NCBI GenBank assembly: GCA_029582165.1
Contig: CM055871.1
Coordinates: forward strand, 54,404,112-54,468,111
From: Portulaca oleracea
Lineage: Eukaryota > Streptophyta > Magnoliopsida > Caryophyllales > Portulacaceae
DNA: 64,000 nucleotides
Direction: 5' to 3'
The number at the start of each line of letters is the position of its first letter. Positions within the stretch are counted from its first letter, which is position 1. Under the pieces are notes generated by a model. The model was not told the origin of the DNA. It did no database searches and saw only the letters and a list, made by a program, of their open reading frames with translations. Positions 10,780-22,477 of the stretch are shown piece by piece. Position numbers and translations under genes: made by a program.

Positions 10780-11510
10780 AATCCATAATTATATTTTAAG
10801 ATATTAAATTGAAAAAAAAATTACGATTTACTTGTATAACTATAGACTATAGTATTACATATAAATTGTGTAAAATTATATTTTAATCCATAATTTAAAA
10901 TTTACAAAAAGAAGTTTAAAATATACTCATAGGATGGGGTCCATTCAACTAGAGTGTCATTATTGATTGTTTGCATAACCAATGCATTTCAAACTTTTTA
11001 TAATTGATAATTAATAGTATATTTAAAATAATAGGTGTAGAAAGTTATAATAAGCACTATTTTTATCAAATGCAAGACACATGCATAAATTATTTCTTCC
11101 CCCCAAGACTTGTATCATTGTCGATATATATGTAGGGGATAATATGTGTCTTAACCCAATATATTTTTTTAAGTGTTTTACTCTTCACCGATTTAGTATT
11201 TCTCACAATTTTTGACACTAAGTTTTTTAATAGTAAGTATTAGTATCACTTATAAGAAGTTTTGGATCCATTCACTATGCCAATGAGCACAAATGATATT
11301 TATAATCGAATCAACTACATCCGTTAGTCATATTTTAAGTGTTTTTTAAATATAAAAAAATAATGAAAAAAATCATAAATTTATGCAATTTATTTGTGAT
11401 ATTATTGTTATAAAATTCAATCATATTACTGTATGTCAATTTGATATATAATGATATGATTTTAGTAATACCGTAAGACACTTAAAAACGTCTTAACTTG
11501 TCCAAAGAGT
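10780..11510. repeat. Dispersed AT-rich repeat, copy 2
   Basis: From about 10955 this is homologous to 9690-10235. Its left part (ttacaaaaagaagtttaaaatat, then gtccattc) matches the copies at 20.4-20.6 kb and 40.7-40.8 kb, so this copy is longer at the left than copy 1. Non-coding. Confidence 0.65.
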
Positions 11511-11587
11511 CCTATCACTTGACAGTCAATTTTTTGGATTTGATCTAACTAATAATCAAAAAAGAGACCGATGAGGCCATATATATA

Positions 11588-11815
11588 TACACTCCCTCAG
11601 GTTCAAATTAATCGTCGTTTTGATTAATTTTAATTATTAATTAATTTTTACAAATTATAATAACTTACAATATAAAATTACATCCATTATAATTCTTAGG
11701 AAAACATCTTTCTAATAATCATGGTAATTTCATATTGTAAATCATTATAATATGTGAGTAATTAATGGTCAAAATTTAGTCAAAAGTAACAATTAATTTG
11801 GAACGGAGGTTGTAT
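11588..11815. mobile_element. Stowaway-like MITE
   Basis: The left end TACACTCCCTCAGGTTCAAA and the reverse complement of the right end TACAACCTCCGTTCCAAATT are inverted copies. The interior has the usual palindromic ttacaatat / cataatttgt blocks of this family. About 230 bp, non-coding. Confidence 0.65.
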
Positions 11816-12333
11816 ATAATAAAAACAAGCTCAAATCTAATATGGAAAAAGAAAAAAAAAATCCTCTTTAGTGGATAATTCATTGTTACCGAGGAAGCTA
11901 GAAGAAAAGTGGTTAAAGATAGATGATCTAATTAACCTATTCTATAGTGTATGGGGATGAAGTTAAGAAATTCTGTTGTATAAATGCCCAGGCAACTTAC
12001 CCCTTTGTAAGGAACAAACTATTCAGTAGGTGAGTCACTGAAATTCTCATAGAATGCATATTCTTTATTGAGAAATTGAATTTAAATAATTCAAATTTTG
12101 ATGTATAATGGATTGAATAATCTGAATTTTAAAAATGTCAATGAATAATCTGAACTTTGACAATATTGGATTACAGTAGTATGTCAGGATTAATTATTTA
12201 CCAAATCCTTATTTAAAAAAACTGAATTTTGACCATATTAGAATTTAAATAAACAAGAAGCATAATTAAATATACAAAGAAGATTTGTAAATATACATTG
12301 TGCGTTGCCCAAACAAGTTTTATTTTACCTAAA

Positions 12334-12486
12334 CCGTTCTTTTGTGCGTTGCGTTTCCGTTGCGTTGCGGTAGATTGTGGTAAATTACGGTGGAAATAGT
12401 AAAAAAGTAATGGTATGCTGTGGTAGACTGCGGTAGGTTGCGGTAATTTGCGTTGCGGTTAGTTGCATTAACGCACAAAAGAACGG
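12334..12486. mobile_element. Tourist-like MITE related to 855-985
   Basis: The ends are CCGTTCTTTTGTGCGTTGCG and, reverse-complemented on the right, CCGTTCTTTTGTGCGTTAAT. The interior is rich in GTTGCGGTAG units, as in the element at 855-985. The target duplication is unclear. Confidence 0.65.
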
Positions 12487-14173
12487 TGGTATAAAAGTAA
12501 AACTATCATAGTTGAAAATAAATCCAATTTCTCAAAATATATTCAATCTATTTGGGAAACAATTATAACTAAATTAATGATTAAATAACTCCTATATGGC
12601 TACATATCATACAGGTTACACAAAACTAAATCTATTTTGAGTTATATGCATTTTTATGAACATTCGAGAGCCTAGGAAGTAATGACGATTGATTGAGGAA
12701 TTAGCTTTGCATGAAGAATAGTTTACGTACAAATTAAACAAAAGAATTAGAATTAACGGTACGTCTACTCTTGCCATTAAACATAATTAATTAATTAATT
12801 AGGACTAAAGTTAGTTGGAACAATCTAACAGAAACTAAATTAAGTAGGTCTTGAATTGCTCCTTGCTATATCTGCACAATTTTCGAATTGAATGACATAA
12901 TGTAACATTACTCTAAAACACTTCATTGATAGATAGTACTATGAACAAGAATATTTACATATCTAATTTTACCTGTAAAGATTACATGGTTAAGTTAATT
13001 TTACAATAATACTAAAGTACTATAAAATTTATCCTGTGCTTTTTTATTTGCAAAAAAAGGTGCTAATTAATTTTGTATCGTTAACTTTTGCTAAATGTAT
13101 GAAGGTTAGTTACCATACGTTTCTTTTGTTGTTTTGTTGTTATAACTTTATTTTTTGTTGTTTTAACGTTTTTGTCGAGGTTTGTAGTAACTTTGATGCT
13201 TTGTAGAGGTTTGTAGCATCTCTAATGCGAATCTTTAACCTTTTATTTACTTGTAATTGTAAGGGGGAAAAAAGTTGCAATACACTTCTTTCAACCTTGC
13301 ATGTACATTATTAGTTCTTTGGAATAGGTTTAACTAGGTGGGAATATTATGCTCGTAGCCAGTTTGTATAGGATTAAAATAAAATTTTTCTTGAGTTTGA
13401 ATGTGAAATGGTAGACTTTATATTAAATATTTACCATTTGATAAATACAGTCAAACATAGAAAAGTTTAATAATTTGGAAAAAATTGATCAATTTTTTCA
13501 AATAAATAATCCAATCAAACATGCCATATATAAATTTTTGGTATAGGCTAGCTAGCTTGTATAACATTATGCACTCTACGTACAAAACATGAAACGTTTC
13601 ACTAGGTCTAATCAGTTTAAGTGATTAAGTCCTTTTCGAATTTAAGATAAAATCACATTACTCTTTTAAATACTCTATATCGACCTCCATAACTAGTATA
13701 AGTCCAACAATATATGTTAGTGGCTAGTAATATTTAACAATGACCATATATAAGGAGGAATTATATATAACATATATATAGTACTTACTGCTTCCAATAT
13801 TAGTAGTTTCATAGTAAAATAGTAGTATTCATTGAAACTTTATAATCAAAATTTTTAAGATTTGACTATAATTATAACGACTAGCTAGCTAGCTAATATT
13901 ATGATATGGGTGGAATAATTATTTATCTGATTCCTAGCTTTGAACTTATGAGGATCAAAAGAATAGTAATAATACAAGAGAATCACATTTATTTCAATCC
14001 TTAGATTCCTACTTGAACTTTGCATTATATTGATCCATGATAGGAAGCTTGGTAATTAGGTTCTCAACTCCTTAACCCCACATATATATGGTAATCCTAC
14101 ATACACCAGCTGGTGGCAGCAGGTAGAAAAATTCTTTGTAAGTTAAACAGCCCGGCCAAGAGTTTTACCTATC
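12487..14173. other. Intergenic region upstream of the PMEI gene
   Basis: AT-rich sequence without a recognisable gene. Runs of tagctagctagc and many short inverted words occur near 13550 and 13885, but I cannot assign an element. The last few hundred bases presumably hold the promoter of the PMEI-domain gene. Confidence 0.5.
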
Positions 14174-14180
14174 TATAAAT
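14174..14180 (+). promoter_or_regulatory. TATA box of the PMEI-domain gene
   Basis: TATAAAT within atctataaatacccc. Transcription would be expected to begin 25-32 bp downstream, near 14203-14212. That excludes the ATG at 14191 and makes the ATG at 14245 the first in the message. Confidence 0.6.
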
Positions 14181-14206
14181 ACCCCCATCTATGATCATAT
14201 CACCCC

Positions 14207-14357
14207 TCAAACAACCCTACTTCTCATTAATCACCCCAATAAAAATGAAGAAACTCTCACCATCATCATCATCATCATCATCATCATACTCACTTCCACA
14301 AACAACCCTACTTCTCATTAATCACCCTAAGAACATGAAGAAACACTCACCATCATC

Positions 14358-14386
<29 letters not shown>
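14207..14386 (+). repeat. Imperfect 90-bp tandem duplication spanning the start codon
   Basis: The series acaaccctacttctcatta, atcaccc, atgaagaaac, ctcacca, (tca)n occurs at 14211 and again at 14302, with one 1-bp indel. The two ATGs are exactly 90 bp apart, so the duplicated leader is open and in frame. Each unit ends in a TCA microsatellite that encodes serine. Confidence 0.85.
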
Positions 14387-14389
<3 letters not shown>

Positions 14390-15048
14390 ACCATCTTCCA
14401 CAAACATTAACCCTAATGCTAATCATCACCACCCTCTCCCTAATCTCCACCACCGCGACCGCCGCCAGTAACACCACCGCGGCCGCCGCCTCCGCCAACA
14501 CCACCTACATCAAGCAGTGCTGCTCGACCACCACGTACCCTTCTCTATGCTATGCCACGCTGGCATCCTACGCGGCCAAGATCCGGACCAGCCCGAAGCT
14601 CCTCTCCACCAAGTCCCTCTCGGTGGCCCTGGCGGCGGCCCAGTCCGCCTCCCGGGCCGTGGCCCGCCTCTCGAGGCTCCCCCGGGCCCGTCTCCAGCCC
14701 GCTGAGGCCGGGGCTCTCTCGGAGTGCGAGGTGGCAGTGGCCCACTCCGAGATCCAGCTCAGCAGGTCCCTCCAGGAGATGATGGCGACAGCTAGTGGTG
14801 GCGGGGTCCGGGGGAACGAGGACAACGAGGAGATGGTGGTGAGCGACGTGATGACGTGGACAAGCGCGGCGCTGACGTACGAGGAGGCGTGCATGGAGGA
14901 GTTTGAAGGCAGGGAGATGAAGGGGAATGTTAGGGTTATTGTGAGGAAGGAGGTTTGGAAGCTGCAGCAACTTACTAGTAATGCTTTGGCTCTTGTGCAC
15001 CATGTTCTTGCTAAGGAAATTGCCAACAAGAAACAACATCATCGCTGA
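14245..15048 (+). CDS. PMEI/invertase-inhibitor domain protein
   Basis: A single-exon secreted protein of the plant invertase/pectin methylesterase inhibitor family. The mature part begins near YIKQCCSTTTYPSLCYATL, the paired-cysteine N-terminal hairpin of the family. A four-helix bundle follows, with SECEVAVAHSEIQLSRS carrying the next cysteine and TWTSAALTYEEACMEEF the last. Such proteins act in the cell wall, inhibiting pectin methylesterase or acid invertase; which one cannot be told here. The signal peptide's hydrophobic core is LTLMLIITTLSLISTTATA. Three in-frame ATGs exist: 14191, probably upstream of transcription start; 14245, chosen because it is first after the TATA box; and 14335, which gives the shortest and most typical signal peptide (237 residues). 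The serine runs between them come from a duplicated TCA repeat. The coding part from 14440 to 14800 is strikingly GC-rich compared with its surroundings. Confidence 0.87.
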
Positions 15049-15661
15049 TTATTATTTGATTAAGTGTTTGTTTGGTGGGTTAATTACTTGTTGTTTAATC
15101 TGGTTGAGTGATTAGTTAAGTAAGTTTATAAGTTTGATGGTTTGTTACGTACATGCATGGAATGTAATAGTTTCGTTGTTGTTGCTAGCTAGTGTGGTTT
15201 CAATGTGTGGCAAGTAATGAATAATGGGAAGAAAAAAGAAGATGTATGTACGTGTTATATGTTTAACTTGTTAATTAATTAATATTTTTTGGTTGTTTAA
15301 TTATGTCTAGTTTAAGTTGCTTGGTCCTCTTTAGGAATGTAATATATATTTTCATGTCAACATGCCAAGATATAGGAAGAATACTAAACAACTTATATCA
15401 TTAGTAGGGAGAACTTTTCCCCTATAGAGAAAGAATCAACTTGTTCATTGCTAGATCGAAGAAACAGCTGTGCTTTTTATCATATCCCCTGGCAAAGAAA
15501 AAAACAATTGAAAATTCCCATCATGGAAACCATGAACTTGGATGCATTGACTCTTGCCTACTCACCATTACACTAACCAATAATCCATAATTACATGGGT
15601 TATACTCTCTAATAATTGGTTACTTGATTAGGAGAAAATTAGAGGTTGATTTAGGAGGAAA
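15049..15661. other. Intergenic, between the PMEI gene and the receptor kinase
   Basis: This AT-rich stretch holds the 3' untranslated region of the PMEI-domain gene and the promoter of the receptor-kinase gene. No further element was recognised. Confidence 0.5.
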
Positions 15662-18600
15662 ATGGGAAAGATATGGTTGTGTTTAGGAATGATATGGTTA
15701 ATGTCAAATCCAACCATGTCTTCATCATCATCATCATCAGGAGGGATTCCAATATGTTGGCAGAAGATGTTCAGCTGCATCAACTCTAAAATGGATAATT
15801 CAACCCTGCAGTCTGATCCCAGCAATCTTGATGAAATGTTGTGTTGTTCCCTCGTTCAACAAGAAGCAGATTTGGATAAGAAGTGCTTTTGTAGCATAAA
15901 GTATGTTGCAGATAGCAAGATGTTTTCCTACTTAATCTGGCTTTTTAGTCAATGTAATCTTAGCCAGTATTCCCCCTTCTCCAGTTATTGTCCAACTCCA
16001 GGTAATTTCCTTATCATAATTGAGTGTTGTTCTTTTGCGTCTGTAGTCTAGATAGTTGAAAATGTTTGTTTTGTTTTAAAAAAATTATTAGATTGGAGCG
16101 GACTATAAGAAAAGTTCTCTCGAAATTGTAAAATTTAGGGTAAAACGGTAACCGCTGACTTATAATTGTCGGAAAATTGCAAAATATACCTTATGGGAAA
16201 GGGTTTCAGAGTACTTATTTTAATTTTAATCGAGTTCTCTTTGGGCTTACAATTGTCGGAATTGAAATGTGTACACAATATGTAATTGAACAAAGCTAAC
16301 TACATTGTGATGAAAGTGTAGGAACACAAGAGATGGATGAATTTGACAAATAAACTCTACACACTAGGTAAGGATGTTAGAGTAAACTTCCTTGGTTTCA
16401 AACCAAGGATCAAAACACAGTGTAACTCATGAAATACCTCATTATATTTATATCAATCAAAGAACAAGTTACACTTAGGAATAAAAACAAGAAGTAACAG
16501 CCCAAAGGCAGTTACTTATAGGTCACTGACCAAGATTGAACGTCCTTGAGTCAACTACAGATAAGGATCGTCGTAGGGGCGATTTGGAACATGATGGATT
16601 ACATTGAAGCACAAACTCATACAACCTTAGTCCGTCAAGGCTATGCTACACATTATCTCTCACCATCACATATGGATACAATGAGCACTCACCAAGGTCC
16701 TCGGCTATACCTTCACCAGAGGTCCTTTACTGGCTACCTTCACCTTAGAACCATTAACACTAAAAAATCCCCCAGATTTCTTACCCTGTGATTACTTCCG
16801 TGGAATCGCCTAAGTCTTTAATCTTCAAGTTTTCTATTTATAAGTGTAAACAAGATGTCATCCAGTTAGTAGCCGTTGGTGATTGATTCTTTCCTTCTTT
16901 ATCCTCTACTCTTCTTTCCAAGCTTGTTGATCTACTTCCCTTCTTTTGAGATTTCTTGATCTTGCAATCTTTTCTTTTCTTGGAGTTGCCTTCCATTGAA
17001 GATATTGATCTTGCAAGATATATCAACAATATCAGTTTATTTATAAAGATATTTGAAGATAATTATCACTGATTTTGCTAAACAAAATAATTTCCCTTTT
17101 TGATGGCTTGTTTTGTCTTTCATTAAAACTCCGTATAAGGTCCTTCGTGGATATGCAGGTAATTAATTTAGGAGTGTAGCTAAGGCTAAATTAATGAAAA
17201 TAATGTATATGCAATAAAATGTATGCAGGGAAAAATCATGAGGCATGGGAAAATATGTAGCTCAACCGCATTAACCTAAGGAAAAATATAAGGTCTCACA
17301 TACTTGCATGGGCAGGAGTGAGATGCTAGAAGCATATAATTTGGCCACATTTTTTTTGAATATTGAAAATTGTTAAAAGGCTAAAATTCAAATTAGAGAT
17401 GTTACAACAATTAGCAAAATGGCAAAAGAAGACAACAAAACAAAAAACCACAGCTACATACAAAATAAGTTTTTTGCATAAGAACCATCATCAATACTAC
17501 AAAACCACTCCAAGAAGAGATTAGCCATTTTGTTTTCTTTTCTTTTCTTTTCCGCAACCCTCTTGAAGTATTCCGCTATAGCATGTTACTCACCAAAACC
17601 TTTCTCACAATTAACCTCCTGCATGCAAGCTCCGAGTCTATAATTTGGTTACATTAAATCAAGCTAACAAACTAGTATTTATTGAAAGCTCAAGAAACCA
17701 AGCAAGTCTTCTGGCCATAAACAACTGTTTAGAGGCTAAGCAATAGCAATCACATCGGGGAAAGAAAATATTATTTCCATACTTTAGTTCAAACATGGGA
17801 TTGAGACACCACTCAACATAGACTGTTTTATTTGCTTTTGATGCAGAAAACCCCAAAACGGGAATGATTGTATCCGTTGTAGCTCCAATAGGCGTTGTAT
17901 TACTGCTAATTTTCGCCCTATGCCTGTTCTTCCGATTTAGGAAGTCCAAGAAAAAATCCGATCCCACAATTTCTGATCATCATCACGGTAATAACATTGG
18001 CAACCTACTTTTCTGAATTTGATTCATTCACAATAATATCGACAGGTGCCTGAAAGTTTCGGGCTTTTCTATATAATGTAGGATTATCACAAGGTGTACA
18101 GCCAAGTGAACCTATGGTTCAAGACCCTCCACCATCGGCTCTGCCTGTTCAAGTTTCTGGTAACAATTTCATGACTCCTGAGTCATTGCAGTATGAAGTT
18201 GAAGTTCTTCGCGTAGCCACAAACAACTTCTCCAATGATAACAAGATTGGCCAGGGTGGATTTGGCCCTGTTTATAAGGTATTGTTAAGAAGTTATATAG
18301 AAGTTGGCCGAGAAGTAAGGTTGGGTAGGTCTGAGTAGGTTTTAGTAGAGATGTAGAGTTTATGTAGAGTAGTCAGAAATACATAATGAGTTGTTTTGAA
18401 CTAGAAATGTTGTGTAGCTTTAGGTGAAAAAAATAGAATTAGGTAGGAGCAGGTAAAAGAATGTTGTGCATAGTTTACCTTGCAATGAACAGGATCAGGG
18501 TATAATCTAATCATATCGGAGTTAGTATTGTAGATAGAAATTTAGTCTAACAATAGGTCTTTGGCACAGGGAATCTTACCAAATGGGCAAGAGATAGCGG

Positions 18601-20059
18601 TGAAAAGACTCTCAATGAGCTCAAGCCAAGGGGATAAAGAGTTCAAGAATGAGGTTGTCCTATTAGCCAAGCTTCAACACCGAAATCTGGTTAAATTGTT
18701 AGGGTTTTGCTTAACAGGTGATGAGCAACTGCTCGTGTATGAATTTGTGCCCAACAAGAGCCTCGATTACTTCCTCTTTGGTATGTTATTATCAATAAAA
18801 ACCTTAAGCAGAAAACATGACTGATTCTAGCTAGCATTGGGAACCTTATTGGTTTGACATGTTTCATGTGCAAATTCTTTGAAAAAAGAACAATTGAATT
18901 GGTTAATGCGTTACAATATTATTAGAGGAGTTTCTCGGGGGATGCTTTATCTTCATGAAGACTCTCCCATTCGAATCATCCATCGTGACCTTAAAGCTGG
19001 CAATATCTTATTAGACACGAAGATGAACCCAAAAATATCCGATTTTGGTTTGGCGAGGATCTCTAGATTTGAGCAAACCCATGTCAGTACGATCCAAGTC
19101 GTTGGAACATAGTAAGTTTTACTTGCCCATTCTCTTCGTCTTATAGTTTGAAAAATAAGTTCTCTTAGAATAGTTTTAAAAATAAATTTGAAATAAATTA
19201 TGAAAAGAAAAGTCTATAGTTAAAAAAAATAAGTATAGTCTAGAAAAATATTTTAATTCAGAATTAGTTAACTCAAAACAAGCTGAAAGGAACATAATCT
19301 TATTCATGCACCTTATATTGCTCCTTTTGTACCTGTCCATTGAGATCAAAGCCAATCCCATTTAAGCAATTCTCAAAGGAATTTTTGATTAAGATAAAAA
19401 GGAGTATGATAGATTATATATGCCTGGAATATTGTAGCGGTTATATGGCTCCCGAGTATTTAATCCACGGGCAGTTCTCAGCAAAATCAGATGTATATAG
19501 TTTTGGAGTGCTAATTTTGGAGATTGTGAGTGGCCGAAGAATCAACGCTTACATACATCAATCTGGAGAAGTTGGTGAAGGCCTTCTTAGCTATGTAAGT
19601 AAACAATACACATCTACGTTGTTCCTTTCGAATTAGAATAAGTTCATTTTAGAATGAGTTCAGTCAAAATAAACTGAAAGAACATGGTTCAATGCTTATT
19701 GATACAAGTCATATACGTGTTAATAGGCTTGGAAATGTTGGGGTCTTGGAAGACCATTGGAGCTAATGGATGAAACATTGAGGAGTCATGATTCATATTC
19801 ACAAGATCAAGCCATAAGATGTATTCAACTAGGGTTGTTATGTGTTCAAGAGGACATCAACAAGAGACCCACGATGGACTCGATTGTCCTTGCACTCAAC
19901 TCCAACTCTAGGGCTAGTGAACTTGCAATGCCTCAGCCCCCTGTGTTCTTGTATGCTGCTAGAGACTCGGACCAATCCACAACAGCGACAAGAAGCAGCA
20001 ACAACTCAATGCCATGGTCTCAGAACGAGGGATTCATCGGTAGGCCAAGTCTTAGATAG
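15662..20059 (+). CDS. Receptor-like kinase with eight-cysteine (LTP-like) ectodomain and CRK-type kinase
   Basis: Seven exons: 15662-16001, 17847-17987, 18082-18278, 18570-18780, 18889-19111, 19438-19594, 19727-20059, giving about 533 residues. Exon 1 carries a short signal sequence, a serine run and the spacing C-x6-C ... CC ... CFC ... C ... C, the eight-cysteine motif of lipid-transfer/prolamin-superfamily domains. Exon 2 encodes the membrane span ([20 protein letters not shown]) and a basic stop-transfer. Exons 3-7 encode a serine/threonine kinase with [32 protein letters not shown] and MAPEY, so activity is plausible. The phases (1,1,0,1,2,0), kinase type and tail match cysteine-rich receptor kinases, whose exon 1 normally encodes DUF26. 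Oddity: the acceptor expected at 18872-18873 reads AA, and an AG 15 nt downstream restores the frame minus five residues. If exon 1 were unspliced, it would end as a 129-residue secreted protein. Ligand and pathway are unknown. Confidence 0.8.
16380..17050 (-). mobile_element. Insertion in intron 1 with LTR-like promoter
   Basis: Intron 1 is 1.85 kb, far longer than the others. On the minus strand this part begins TGTTGATATATC, contains repeated ttgcaagatcaa words, and has CTTATAAATAG near 16845 followed by a less AT-rich stretch. That resembles an LTR promoter, but no target duplication was found, so the call is tentative. Confidence 0.3.
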
Positions 20060-20308
20060 CACAAGCCAAGCATGAAAGACAGGGATACTTTGAAACGAAA
20101 TTTGGAATTTTCTTGTACAATGTTGACATCTTTTAATCAGAGAATGTTTGGTAAGAATCTGGGGAAAATTTTCCTTTGATAAGTTTTTCTTAGAGCATGC
20201 TTAGAGCATGGAAACTGTGGTTTATAGTGTTGGGTATATATCCCAAAATTCTGGGAAAGTTTTCACAGTGTTTGGTTGGAATTTTAACTTTCCTAGGAAA
20301 AAATGTCC

Positions 20309-20451
20309 GGAGATGATAAATGTCTTGGGCAAGACACATATTAAGTGTCTTGCCATAGTAGAAAACCTATATATTTGTAAATTAAATTGAAAAAAAATTA
20401 TATGATTGGCTTCGATAACTATAATATATATAAATGGTATAAAATCACACT

Positions 20452-20484
<33 letters not shown>

Positions 20485-20707
20485 TTAAAATTTACAAAAA
20501 GGCGTTTAAAATATGCCCAACGAACATGGTTCATTCGTTAGGGTGTCAATTTTAATTGTTGGCGTAGCCAACACGTTCCAAACTTCTTATAATTGATAAT
20601 TAATGGTATCTGTCAAAAAATTTGAGGTTAAAAATGATAATACGTATTAGTTTTATAAAGAGGAAGACACTTAAATAGTGTCTTAGGGAAAGACACATAT
20701 CATCACC
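20309..20707. mobile_element. MITE with about 40-bp inverted ends, dispersed family
   Basis: The left end GGAGATGATAAATGTCTTGG is mirrored on the right by reverse complement GGTGATGATATGTGTCTTTC. Both then have a second aagacac/gtgtctt pair about 20 bp further in. The interior (ttacaaaaaggcgtttaaaatatgcc, cataattg-like words) is shared with repeats at 9.7-11.5 kb and 40.6-40.96 kb. It lies 250 bp after the receptor-kinase stop codon. Confidence 0.65.
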
Positions 20708-22477
20708 CAAAAATATTTAGAATGTTCGAATTACCCTTATTGTAACTTGTACTTAGGTTTATAAATCTAACAGGGGCATTTTCGAAATTCATTCTCCATT
20801 GGATTTTCCAAAAATTTCTGTAAAAAATTCTCTTACCCTCGTAAAATTTTTTGAGGCCAGATAGAAATAAACTAGCATGTCACATTAAGGTTAATCTTAA
20901 ATAGCATAAATAACATTTGACTTAATCATATCCTCTCTTTTTATTTTATTTATTGGTGTTTGTGGTCTCAAATTGCTAGTGAATGAGAACTTAGAAATAT
21001 TGTTTTTCCATTATGAATTTATGATCCAAAAGAGAGAAAAAAAAAAACCCAAACATTTTGGAAATGGACCACAAATTGATGAACCACATCCAATTGAGAT
21101 TAGACCTCAAATTGCAAAGGGTGAGAGGAGACCACGATGCTTTATTTTTATGTGGGCCCACGTCTCCTATTCACATAATCCTATCCAATGGCCCTAGTTA
21201 TTTTGAAAAACTTTGTGGATGTATCTAATTTTTCATTATCAAACTTCAATAAAAACAAAAATATCAATTCATCTAATTCATTTGTGTATTCGTATTAGTA
21301 GCTTGTACATCTCAACAACATTGAAAGAGAGATTTTATTAAGGTCATGTAATTTGGATCGATTAAAATCAGGTTTGGATGGAGTGAATTAGATTGGATAA
21401 GTTATGATTTTTTTGGGGAAATTGTATTTTTAAAGAGGATTTTAGGAAATTATGTAAGGTTTTGATTGAATTGTATTGAAATTAGTTAGATATATCAATC
21501 CAAAGAACACGGCCTAATATATTAAATATCTAATCAAAAGAATTACTCTTTAACAAGAATATAAATTTAAATAAATATGATAAAACCTTTTTATTCCTAT
21601 GAGCAATATATTTATTAATTTTTAGGCCGAAACCCTTCCCTTTTTAATGTACTCATGGATATCCAGTGAGAAAACAAATTTTCAATCAGTTCACTCTTAT
21701 TATAATATCCTTGTTACTTCTAAAGAGTCCGTTTTTTAGGGTTCCAAAGCGCATATTAGGAGGAAGAAGAAGGGGAAATTTTTACTGAAGTCTAAATGAC
21801 ATCTTGTTATCCAAAGCGCGTGCAGGGTCGCTTTTGCAAGTTATAGGGATCTCGTAACAGAAGGAAGGATAAAAGTAGTGTCTTAATTGATACATTCTCC
21901 GAAGTTCCTTTTGATAGTTTGGTTGACATGGTGTGTAGGGTATTAAAATTTGGATGTGGCACATATTTCATCTATGGGGACCCTCAGACTACAACAGAGT
22001 TGGTTAAGATGTAAGGAAAACAAATAGAACATAAACATATATATCTTACTGTCTATTTTAGTACTCCACTCTCACAATAAGATCAATGTGTTAAGTTTTC
22101 TATATTCATTTTCTCTACATCTTGAATAATTAATTTTTCAATGTTTACCTAAATTATTAATTTGTTACCTAAATTACTAATTCTTACTAATCTCTAAATA
22201 ATGATAATGAACCACCTCCAATTGGTAATGAGCGGTTATTGTTGCACAAGCAAGGCTACCACTGGTCGATCAGTCATCCTCAATTGCTTGCCTCAGTCGC
22301 TCCCAAGTTGTATAAAAGTGTCGTAGTATAAATTTCATTTCCTTCGTCAGTGCGGATAACAGGTTGCTAGTCGCAACCCCTTCAAATCCAAACTTAGCCT
22401 CAACCTTGTTATCTTCATCCCCACCATCACCTTTTATACTCCATACCAACACTATCCTAGAGAGAGAAGCGATAAAA
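20708..22477. other. Intergenic, upstream of the first EF-G gene
   Basis: No gene was recognised. The sequence is AT-rich until about 22.2 kb. From about 22.44 kb (agagagagaagcgataaaaatggcgg) it becomes similar to the leader of the second EF-G gene, marking the left edge of the tandem duplication. Confidence 0.5.

Noticed and set aside
14545..15042. Long antisense and shifted frames over the PMEI gene
   Set aside because: They arise from the GC-rich codon use of the real gene and have no domain.
16546..16791. 81-residue frame in intron 1 of the plus-strand receptor kinase
   Set aside because: No domain, and the surrounding sequence looks like an LTR-type insertion.
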